54,574 nucleotides of DNA from Flammula alnicola (Eukaryota > Basidiomycota > Agaricomycetes > Agaricales > Strophariaceae). The DNA is taken from NCBI GenBank assembly GCA_015499995.1, contig JADNRV010000323.1:1-54574 (forward strand). The letters are read 5' to 3'. Shown piece after piece: positions 1 to 9,958 of this stretch; the first letter of the stretch is position 1, and the number at the start of each line of letters is the position of its first letter. The position numbers were made by a program, and so were the translations under genes. The notes under the pieces are model-generated. The model was not told the origin of the DNA, searched no databases, and saw nothing but the letters and a program-made list of their open reading frames with translations.

Positions 1-170
1 ATGGAGCACCTACCGGGTCAGCGGGAATACGATTGCCTTGTTCCCCAGAAGTATGCAAGGAATGCCTTGGGAATTCTCAGACTGTGAATTTTGATCAGCA
101 CTTATTGTTTCGGGATTAACTGCACCAGTCGGCAACAGGAAGGGCGCCCGGTCCCGGCAGCGGGAATATA

Positions 171-223
171 ACCGGCACCGGCACCGACACCGGGTGTATT
201 GCACCGACATCGGCACCGGCAGT
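171..223. repeat. CGGCAC hexamer array near the left end
   Basis: Imperfect period-6 copies of CGGCAC/CCGACA lie here outside any supported gene. It is the first of about seventeen such arrays I located by eye in the KDZ interval. I support no gene in 1-735 apart from this array. Confidence 0.75.
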
Positions 224-735
224 TACACCGCATTGTTCCCGCTATCGGTCGGATCCAACAAGGGCCAATGCACCTAAACAATGAATGATCGGAACAAAGA
301 GAACTTACGCATCCATTTTCATTCACAACATCCAACTCGACCTGTTTCCGGTAGGCTCCAAAAGCCTGCTGGGTCGCTGGAATCATGAATTCGGGAACAA
401 TGTACCGGTCCCCGTCGGGAGTGACAAGGGCAGCGAAACCATCGGGACATGTAGGGTAGATGGCTCAGGTTCTCTCTCGGGTGTTGCATCCATGGTGGTC
501 CTAACAGATGTGATCTAAGAGTAGAGGATCACCATCCTAATCTGCAATGGATATCTTGACTGTGTGGCTATGTTAAGTGATGCGATCGATCAGTCACGTG
601 ACTGTTGAATTTCTTCGTTGACGTTGACTCGATTCTGCGTCGCTTTCACCTTGCCTGCCGACTTCCACTGCCGCACCATCCCGGCACCTTTCTACCAAAC
701 CCATAGCTCCCACCGCTACCATCTATTCTAGCTAC

Positions 736-3343
736 ATGTCTACCATAACCGCCGCCGCAGTCAATAGCAAAATCCAGGACATCGACAATGCGATTCGGCA
801 GGGGTTGACGTCGGGCAACATCGAGCAGGTGATGAAGGCACAGAGGCCAACCTGGTATGGTTTTCTCCATTTCATTCACGAGTTTTCTGCTAACCCTGAG
901 TGGCAGCGCTGGCTTTTCGACATCAGGAAGACTGCCGACCTCTCCGCGAAGTGCGAGAAGCCTACAAGGCCCATGTGTTCTGTGGGGCTTTGTGGTGGCC
1001 TGGAAAGGGGCTAGTAAGAAGGCTGACAACGCGTTCATCGAGACCCAGCGCGCCCAGCTCGTGCGTTTTGACACGGAAGGCCAAGCACTGCCCTCTGCCC
1101 GCTCGGCACGGCCTGCCCCTCGTGCTCCATTACCGAGCCGGCGAACAGTGACGCCCGTTGCTCCTGTGCTCCCTGTGCCTATGGTTGCCCCGACCCCGCT
1201 ATCTCCTCGTTTGGCCACTCCCACTCCGCCGTCTCCTCGTGCGGATACCAGTCGACCTGCTCGTCCCCCCGCCGGTACCCCAGAAGCTCCCGGTGCCGGT
1301 GTCGGGCGCACTCCTGGTGGTCGTGATTCTGCTGTGCCGGTGCCGGGCCTGCACCTGCTTCAAAAAACCGTGGGCAGGAAAGGGATCGAGGAAAGGGGAA
1401 GAGGAAAGCCAGGGCCGACTCCGAGGGGGAAGAAGCCAACGCACGGGTAAAATTACCACGCAAGGCCAAGGTCACGCCGGTGGAGGAGGAGGATGAGGAA
1501 ATGGATGTGGATGACGAGGCCGAAGAGGAGGAGGAGGAGCCGAGGCCAGTTGGGAAGAAACCAAGGCTGCCACCTCGTCAGGGCAGCAAGATGATGGAAC
1601 GCGCTTGCGATCGGTGCATCAAGGGACGATTTGAATGTTGGGAGCAGGCAAGAGGGATCACAGCGTGTCATCGCTGTGGAGTACAAAGGGTAGCGTGTAC
1701 CTTCGATGGGATATCGAAGAAGGGGAAGAAGAAAAATGACCCGATCGTGATCGACACGTCCAGCTCACAGGAGGACGACGATGACGACAACGATGAGGAG
1801 GCGCCCATACAAAAGAAGATCTCGGCACCGGCATCGAAGGGAAAGGGAAAGGCACGGGCGAAATCGTCAGCACCGGTGCCTAAGAAGCGATCGGCAGCTG
1901 CGAAACCATCGGTACCGACTAAGGCATCGGCACGCGGGAAGACACCGGCACTGCCAAAACTGTCGGCAGTGCCCAAAGCTGCGGCACCGGGACCCTCCAA
2001 GAAGTCGGCACTTCCACCGGCACCGTCAACGCCTCGATTTGCAGCATTGGAGAGGGACACGTCGGGAGGTGAGCTAAACCATTTTTGTTATAGATTAGTT
2101 GTTTGACATCTTCAACAGAGCCAGAGGACCTAATGGAGATGGTCGACCGCATGGATACCCTCGTTAGCCGTGTTGACGAGCTGGAGAGGCAAGTCGATGA
2201 CGTGGACACCAGCAATGGTGACCACAATCTCGCCCTTGTCGGCTTCGGACAGAAATTTGTGTCACTCGAGGGCCGGATCGACAAATTGGAGAAAATGGTC
2301 CGCCACCAGGCCAAGACGATCGGCAAAATGAACTCGAGCTTGCAATGGCTGGATGAGGGGCAACAGGCACTGCAGGTCAACGTGAAAGCCCTGAGAGAAT
2401 ACGTGGGCATGCCGGTGCCGATACCGGCATCCCGACAATCGTCTCCCGTGTCGGCAGCATCACCGGTCCCACTCCCTGCTGGTGCACCTGCACAGGCAGT
2501 ATCTGCACCATCTGCACCACCAGCTGCACCTGCACCGCGCCCATCGGGACTTCCAGCGAGTGTAGCGGCACCCATCCGATCTTGCAGTGTACCGGCACCA
2601 AAGCGTCCTTTGCCACCTTCACGGGCTGCATCGGCACCGCCAGCTCCACCATCACCAGCACCAGCTGACTCGGCACCTGTGATACCACCACAAACGACGT
2701 CAGCACCCCGCCCTGCATCGAAACCAGTGTCAGCTGAGCCACCTCCGTCGACGGCAGCTGGCGGCGCGTGTGCCACCACATACCAAAGTGGTTCGAGGCC
2801 ACAGGTCCCACCGGTGAACTTAATCCCCCGACGCCACAAACATCGCAGGACGCTGCCCAGTACAACACGATCCCCCTCGTCCCAACCCCGCCATCTACGG
2901 CTCCCACAACCAAGCCACCTGTGGAGCAGCCCGCCGCACACCACGAGCCTCAGGTCCCTCTTCCACCCCGTCCCCACTCACATTCACCATGGGTTTCTCC
3001 TGCTCCTGGTGCCGGTGCCGGTGCCGGTGCCGGTGGTGATGCCCCTTCTGCCAGTGAGTCGAGGGCCAGCCCAGAACCGCCTGCCATACCCCATATCGCA
3101 CCAGAGCAACCACCCGCTCCACCCCGTTTACTGGCTGTTCCAGATGTTAACGTGGGTGGCCTCTCTCCTCGCCGAAGCCGTCGCAACTCGCCAGTCCCCG
3201 AAAGTGAACGGCGCCGCTCACCCCGCCACCATACCCGCTCGCCGTCGCCGGCGGCAAACCCATCTTCAAGTCCTGGTGGGAAGAAACGGGCTGCAGATGC
3301 TACAGCGGAGCAGGGCAATGCGAAGCGTGCTCGGCAGTCTTAA
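736..3343 (+). CDS. KDZ-associated Zn2Cys6-like, coiled-coil, Ala/Pro-rich protein (frames interrupted)
   Basis: The N-terminal part begins MSTITAAAVNSKIQDI. It continues after a possible 40-nt intron (975-1014) or an indel. A further frame change falls at the hexamer tract near 1,334-1,347. An acidic stretch leads to a cysteine cluster at about 1,607-1,700 with spacing C-x2-C-x6-C-x9-C-x2-C-x6-C, which fits a fungal Zn2Cys6 binuclear zinc finger. A normal 50-nt intron (2,069-2,118, GTGAGC...CAG) leads to a heptad-rich coiled coil (about 2,121-2,400), a long Ala/Pro-rich linker encoded partly by hexamers, and an RS-rich basic tail ending at 3,343 after another frame change near 2,770-2,805. 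The family is common beside KDZ transposases. A DNA-binding or regulatory accessory role is inferred only from the finger and the context. Confidence 0.6.
1607..1700 (+). other. Zn2Cys6-like cysteine cluster in the accessory gene
   Basis: The six cysteines lie in CDRC, FEC, CHRC and VAC contexts with spacing 2-6-9-2-6, within the range of GAL4-type fingers. Basic residues between the first cysteines are few (IKGRF), so DNA binding is plausible but not certain. Confidence 0.65.
3009..3035. repeat. GTGCCG hexamer array in coding sequence
   Basis: About four perfect tandem GTGCCG units encode an Ala-Gly run in the tail of the accessory protein. Other arrays are at 1,334-1,347, 2,409-2,431, 3,719-3,745, 4,397-4,431, 5,053-5,068, 6,109-6,124, 6,766-6,783, 7,128-7,159, 7,877-7,902, 8,659-8,676, 9,010-9,024, 9,519-9,537, 10,747-10,777, 11,929-11,946 and 12,754-12,784. 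Confidence 0.85.
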
Positions 3344-3545
3344 TTTTTTGCTGGCGATCTGATTTTTCTTTGTCAATAGCACGGGCGCTTTTTTTGGGAC
3401 ATTTTTATTTTGCGCGCTGGTCGAAATTTGTATATATATTGCACGTATAATTTGTGATGTATATACAAATGTTATAACCTGAGTTTTGGTATTCTATTGT
3501 GCGAGGTCATCAGCAGCCATTTGCCCTGCAGGTATAGTCCGGCAC

Positions 3546-5900
3546 TCAGCCCTTTCTTGTTTTTCGTCGTGAACGTGGAGTCAGTGCCGAAGTGGCTTCC
3601 TCTCTTGCTAACGCATCAGCAGTCATTCTAGGTCTCTTCTGCGTAGACACTGGGTCAGGCTGCTTTCTTGCTTGGGATCTTGTGTTTCTTGTGGCTCCAT
3701 TATTGGATGCACTACTCGGTGCCGCTGCCGGTACCGGTGCCGATGCTCGAGTCATTCGTACTCTCCGTCCCTGTGTCGGTGCCGGTGGTGCCGTCGGTGT
3801 AGCCAGCATTGGAATCGCTGCTGCGGTAACTGTGGCAGCAGGTGCGGTTGACGGAGGCATCGTTCGACCGCCAGCCTGTCGCGGAAGACGAGCATGGGCC
3901 GATGGATGGGCTGGGAGAGTTTCAGGTGCCGGTGTGGCCGCCGGGGTTGGCATAGGTGCCGGTGGTGGATGTAATAGAGCTGGATCGATGTTTGGGTGGG
4001 AATTTGTTGGATTAGTGTGCCTGTTGTTTGCATCTTGTAATTGCTCATAAGCTCGGTAAGTTGTTGGATCTATCGCATATTTAGGTAATCCATCTGCCGG
4101 TCCATTTACCGGGAAGGGCATAGGAAACCCAGCAGCATGGATCTGTGCCATAACATATTCATTTACAATGACAAAGGAATTGTCACCTGCCGCAGGGGTT
4201 GTCAGGTGGGTCGTTGGATCGGGAAGGCTCTCCTCTGAGGGAACTGCGCCGGCGCCTGGGGCTTGGTGACTAAATGTGGCTGATGTGGTAGGATCATTGA
4301 CTGGGTTAGGGGGATTCTTTGGCTTTGCAGCTTTCGAACCTCGTTTAGTTGCCTTCGCGCCAGTTTTGGATTTTTTGTCCTGGCTTTTCTTCGTCCACCG
4401 GCACCGGCACCGGCATCGGCATCGCCATCGGACGCACTGGTAGGATATTTTGCAGGGAGGAGAGTTTCACCGTGTTTGATGGATTTAAATCGGAAGGCAC
4501 CCTTTGGTCCATGGTCTTTTTGGCGTTCTTCAATATGATCAAAAAAGGCTTCTAACGCCATTTTCGTCAGATTGCGGGGATGTTTGACAGTGAACGATGG
4601 AGGGAGATATTCAGGACTGAAAAATGCTCCATGATTCTCCATTATTGCTGCGTATGGCGGATGCATCGTGCGACCATTTGTAGCCAGTTCTAAGTAATGT
4701 ATAAGCTGATGGCGGTGCCGCTCGGCACTCATTCGGCACTTACTATAATGTCGACCTATATATAGGCTGAATAATTCCTCCAGCTTCTTCTTGGATTCAT
4801 CGCCATTCCGCCATGGTTCTGGGAGGATCGGATAACCCTCACTAGTGGTTGTGAGAAGTACCTTCTGCGTTCCTGGATTGGTGTCAGTGCCGCCCACGAC
4901 CGGCACTTGAACCTTATTGCGTAATGTCTTCATGTAATCCATGAGTAAAAGTTTCATTTTGGAAATTTCCTCTGGGTGACTGTCAATCAAGGACCTCGCA
5001 GGAATGCCCATTAAATCTGCTATTTCGTCATGGCTTCGACACCCGACTTAGTATCGGCACCGGCACATGTTCACTGTGACTCACGCATCAATGACCAGTT
5101 TCCCGTCCGGTAGAGTATAGGCGGTAATCATGACAGAAACAAGGCCCATCTCTTTCCCAGTGTTCATCCATGACCTTTGCGATGCGTTTGGTAGAGAACC
5201 TCTTCGCTATGCTGCAAATGATCAGTTAGTCGGCTCGGCACTAGTACCGGCATCAGGACCGCAGTCACGTACGATCTCTTCGTTTCTTCCGGATACCCTT
5301 CCTTCGCCATGTTCTCACCTCGGCATCAAACTGGGCCTTCTCTGTGGGCGTCATGCGAGCTAAGATGTTCGCAATAGCTGGTAATCTCGTCTGAAACCAC
5401 CCCGTCGTCGTCGTCGTTGCTCTTCCACTCCAAGTAAAGACGCAACCTCCTTCATCACTTCTTCAGGATGTAGATACCACATAACCTCGGATTTCTTTGG
5501 ATGAAAGTGATTTGATCTTGTTGCAACTCCTCGCGCCGTCCGCCAGTTATTAGCGACCCATTTGGACAGTTCCTTGCATAGTAGTCAGTTTGCTTCACCG
5601 TTCGGAAGTGTTCTTCCATTCACCTTCGCACGATCAAGGCTCTCGTCTATGTCTTCGTGGAAAGTTGCCCGGTTGAGACCCAATAGTTGCACATCGCGGG
5701 GAGAATTTGTGTTTTTAGAATTGCGGCGCGCTTGTCGATTGTGTCGGCCGTGATGAAGTCCTTTTTGAAGGATTGAATCTGTTCCAGCTCTTTGCGGAAT
5801 ATTTACAGTCCTTGCGTGGTTTTTTGTGGGCACTTCCATGGGAATAACAAGCCTTCGATGTCCAAATGTGAGAGAGTGATTATGGAATGGGGGAAAGGGA
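3546..5900 (-). pseudogene. KDZ-associated accessory gene, minus strand, degraded
   Basis: Two clear coding blocks share this strand. The upstream block (about 5,045 to 4,400) reads through SHDEIADLMGIPARSLID and a Lys/Glu-rich region with WRNG, YIGRHY and EYLPPSF segments. The downstream block (about 4,400 to 3,546) is Pro/Ala-rich and basic, ending in SRRKTRKG. They are in different frames, and the switch falls at the hexamer array 4,397-4,431. A candidate first exon starts at 5,133 (YTLPDGKLVIDA) with a 38-nt GT...AG gap, but it does not join in phase. Further coding-like pieces run up to about 5,900, for example ANILARMTPTEKAQFDAE near 5,370. I recognise the type as a frequent KDZ neighbour; its biochemical role is unknown to me. 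Confidence 0.5.
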
Positions 5901-6439
5901 AGCATACATGACAAGTATGGAACACTTTGTCATGGAATCCTCGTGGCCTCCTTCATGTGAAACATGCACACCACACGTGTGGAACCCCCTTCTCACGGAA
6001 TCCTCATACTATCCTTTTGTTCTAACCATCGATGAGCTCAGATCCCCGACGGTGTCCGCCTACAAGCGCAAAAGAGTGTCGAAACACAATGCATCCTTGC
6101 ATGAAGATGATGCCGGTGCCGGTCCTGCCGATACGTATACACACAAGAACATCGAAGAAACACGCGAGCAGGGCGCAAAATCAACGTGTATTGTACCATT
6201 ACAACCAGAACACGTGGAAGAGGAGACGTCCAACTCCGTGCAATGGACACAAATCCCTTCGATTTTGATCTCAACGAGGAAATATCGGCAGTTGATGCGC
6301 CTCCTCCACGCAGCCAAGGGAAGGTGAGATGAACATATAGCAATTGGTGCAGATGCTAAAAATTCCATTAAGCGACAGAGAGATTACGTTGTGGAATTTG
6401 TGAATCGTGTGGACGAAATGCTGCAAGCTCCTAAGCCGA

Positions 6440-6630
6440 GAGACTATGTCGACAGAGAGCCGAATATGCCGACACTGCTCAGACCACAATTGGGCTATCT
6501 GGAGGTGCATCGACTGCACTCTCTCAACTCCCGTTTGCCGCAAATGTATGCGATTTGACCACAGGGAAAATCCATTGCACCGAATTGAATGCTGGACCGG
6601 CACTCATTTTGTCGGGCCGAACTATGGGAA
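6440..6630 (+). other. CxC2-like KDZ-associated cysteine cluster
   Basis: The reading ICRHCSDHNWAIWRCIDC continues to VCRKCMRFDHRENPLHRI and WTGTHF. The CxxC pairs followed by the H-x-I and W-x-G-x-x-F pattern are the signature of the cysteine cluster found N-terminal to KDZ transposase cores in Agaricomycetes. It probably binds zinc. Confidence 0.8.
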
Positions 6631-7863
6631 GTCGCACTTATCTGTTGGTGCCGCATCAACTGTCAACACCAATTTGTGACTCCCTGAATTCAACATGACT
6701 TTCTGGAGACTTTTCAATTCAAAAAGACAGTGACGAACAAATGAAGCTCCGAGATAAGGCATCGCATCGGCACCGGCACCGCTCAGATCATCGACACCAT
6801 GAAGCGGAGTCGTCATCACACAGCACATTGCATTCAAACATGGATGACATGGCTCCCGGTGATATTCATCCAACCAATTGGGAGCAGGAGGCACAAGAAG
6901 ATGTTGCATATCTCGAGGTTCTGAATAATCTCCGGCAGGCAAAGGCAGGCACTTGGGATGGTGTCGACCCTTCTGATCCTGCCATATTTGGCGACGGTGA
7001 AGATGATTTTGAAGGGCAAGAAGCCCACGACGAGTTCTTAGAATTCGAGCCGTATCTGCCCGCACCTACCAAACCACAATCCAGATAGTGCCAGTACCGG
7101 CTATAGTCCCAGTACTGCAGGCAATGACGGCACCGGCACCGGCATTCCACCGGCATCCCCCAATCAAGAGGATCGCACATTGCCACAGCCGATGCCCTCA
7201 ACAATACTTATGTGCGTATTGTGCATATAAATGGCATCCATCATCTTGCCATGGTCGCCTGTCAGTGTCGAGGGGCAGATTGCATTCCCCTTGATCTGAT
7301 GGCCTCTCGATTAATGCCAGCAAGCTTCACGCGTATTCGAACTCTCTTTTCGTTGGCCTTGCTGGATTACTTTCGGTTGTGTAATTTAGAGCTCAAAGCA
7401 TCGGCATATCAGTTCGACCAGCTGCTCCAGCGGTTGACACTGCCGATCGGCACTGCCGAATTCCAAACCTCTACCATGAGTTTAGGCGCATGGGGCGGCT
7501 ATGGCGGTGGATGAAGAAACTCAAATGGGCCGGGTATGGTCACAATCAACAGGATCCCATGCAGCCTCCACCAGGCTCATTGGCCAATTTCTGTCCAGCA
7601 TGTCCACAGCCCGGAATAAATTTGCCCGATGATTGGAAAGATGATGAAAACGGGTAGGTGCCGACATGTATACACCCATGGTTGTATAAACGTCGTGAAG
7701 CTTTGCATTTCAGCGCATTTTTGTTGCCGATGGTAATTTCAAGGCCGATCACGTTCGTCAGAAGAGCGCTCAAGAAGATTTTTGGCTCTTGGATGGCGCG
7801 GGCATGGCCCCAAATCGCGCTGAGTATCTAGAATTTTTGCGCACAGCTATCGAGAGATTAACG

Positions 7864-7918
7864 GTATGTCTTTCACTGCCGATGCCGATGCCGATGCCGA
7901 TCTAACCATCCCATGCAG
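7864..7918 (+). other. KDZ transposase intron containing a hexamer array
   Basis: This 55-nt intron begins GTATGT and ends CATGCAG, and it joins ERLT to KAPCENTF in phase. Four tandem GATGCC units lie inside it, so the hexamers are not confined to protein-coding sequence. Confidence 0.75.
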
Positions 7919-9958
7919 AAAGCACCATGCGAAAACACATTTCGAGCAATCATGAATGCTCTCCTGCTTCCAAGGCCTGTGATATCACAGGTTTGGTCGC
8001 CCTCGTCTGCGCCCGACACGGGTTTTATGTGCCGAACGCTCTCGTTGACTTGTTCAAAGGAGAGCAACAAAAGAATGTTGATTTCGCATTTCTCAAAGCC
8101 TTGGACTCCACCCGAGTTGACCCCCAGCAAGGGGTTATGCTCATCTACGACATTGCCTGCCAATACTCTGTCCATCTCCGTGACCGAATCGGGCACCTGC
8201 TGCCGGTCGGTCTCCAAGTCGACCGGCGATCGACCATTTCCATGTTCACGCCCATAAGGATGAATGCTATTTCCGATATGCAACCACGTTCATCCCCGGC
8301 GCTGGTATCGTGAAGGGGCAAATCCTAGAGTCTAATTGGTCGATCTTAATAAGATTTCGCCGACAGCCAGAACAGCCACTCTGGCCCATCGGACTGAGAT
8401 GCTCGACGATCATGCATGTGACTCCAACCACAAAAAAAACCCTCGCGATGACCGCAACGCTATGCTCCCGGTCCCTAGATGCGAAGGCAATGGTGGCGCA
8501 AACAGATAAATACTATGCAGAACTGTCCGCCACAGTTGATTCGCAGATGATGAATACATGGGAAAATGAGGTACTGGGAGTAGAGGCAATGCGACTTGCC
8601 AATGTCAAAGCCATGGACATCTATGCTGCCCGAGTGCCGGATCGACAGGAACAAGTCTCGGCACCGGCACCGGCAGGCTCGGCTTCACCGGTACAGCAAT
8701 GGATTGAGTTCTCACTGATGATTGAGGAGAAACAGTGAGTAATCTAAGACTCCGCTCCCTGCTCATAATTCACCAATTCCATTCAAAGGATTGATATCCA
8801 GGACAAGGTTCGGCGGCTCGGCTCCGTCCCTCGGGAGGACGAAGTCCACATTATTGAACAGCTTCGTGAAGCACTTGCGCCGCTTCTGGTCAAATTAAAG
8901 CAGCTGAAGGAGGCAGCTGAAATCACTGACAAACGTCCCGAGATGCCATCGATCGATGAAGATGAGGCAGAATTTGATGAGGCTGCCGAAGAAATATCGG
9001 GCGAGGAGACACCGGCACCGACACTTCCATCGACCGACATGATTCCTGTCGAACGGCAGCAACTGTCTCTCCATCGAATGGCAATGTGGGTGGTGATCTT
9101 AAACATGTCGAAATTTCGGCCCGCAAAAAGCAGGCTCATGCACAACTCAATCGACTTCGGGAGCTTGTTGCCGATATCTCATTTCAGTACTCACATGTGA
9201 TCAGAGCAGCGCCCTGAAAGGCTGTTCGAACTCGCGGTCATCAAAATGTCCGGCGCATTGGGCATGAACTTGTCTTCCACGCCAGGATATATTCGCGGTG
9301 CCGAATGCGATTGGTACAATTGGGTTGTGACCCAGAAACCCTACGGGTATTCCGAGTTTTGACCAAGGCCGATCTACGAGCGAGTACTGCTATCGTCAAT
9401 CTGAATATCACTGGATCAACCTCGCTACGCTTATCCTGGCTGTGGCACATACGACGATGGCAAATACTGGGGAGTGGTCCCAGTGCCGGTCTCGCCGCCA
9501 CTGCTGGTCCTGGTGCTACTGCCGATGCCGATGCCGACTTCTATGATGCCGACCCTGCCACACTTTTGGAATGTGAGTCCCTCAATGACAGTAGCACATC
9601 CCCATTTACTGATTAAAACCAAGTCAAGCGCGTTCACTGGCTATGCGCCCAGGCACAAAGACAACGATGGCATGAGGAACTCACACTTGTCGCATATGAA
9701 ATGCAGTGGACTGTACGCTATTGGACGCGTGAGAGTAGTAAGTGGAGATCTGCCCTGGATATACCCAGTGCGAGTGCCGGCGCCAAAGCCTACGCCCATC
9801 GCAAATATTTATTTTGGTATAAAATGGCACTGGTGGCCGACAAAGCATTCCGGCAGTCATGTCTTAACTATGCATCGCCCCTGTCATAGTTATGTAATCC
9901 GCCTGTGAAAATCTACAAATTTGATTATCTCTGATTCCGACCACAATCTCTTTCAACA

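Larger units (their letters stand above)
6243..9889 (+). pseudogene. KDZ-family transposase, multiply frameshifted
   Basis: The start MDTNPFDFDLNEEIS leads to a conserved KRQRDYVVEFVNRVDEML segment and then the CxC2-type cysteine cluster (about 6,440-6,630). The catalytic core follows as PGINLPDDWKDD, VADGNFKADHVRQK, KAPCENTFRAI, SKACDITG, VDLFKGEQQKNVD, MLIYDIACQYSVHL, HFHVHAHKDECYFRYATTF and LESNWSIL. The C-terminal part includes SFQYSHVIRAA, ASTAIVNLNITGSTSL and EELTLVAYEMQWTVRYW. These are hallmark KDZ blocks. Adjacent blocks sit in different frames without a usable intron near 6,425, 7,965, 8,223, 8,345 and 8,440. Clear introns of normal size exist at 7,864-7,918 and just after 8,734. 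The gene would have cut and moved the surrounding element; in this copy it cannot give a full-length protein as read. Confidence 0.85.

Noticed and set aside
1919..2977. 352-codon Gly/Ala-rich minus-strand frame
   Set aside because: It is the antisense of the Ala/Pro-rich, hexamer-encoded linker of the accessory gene.
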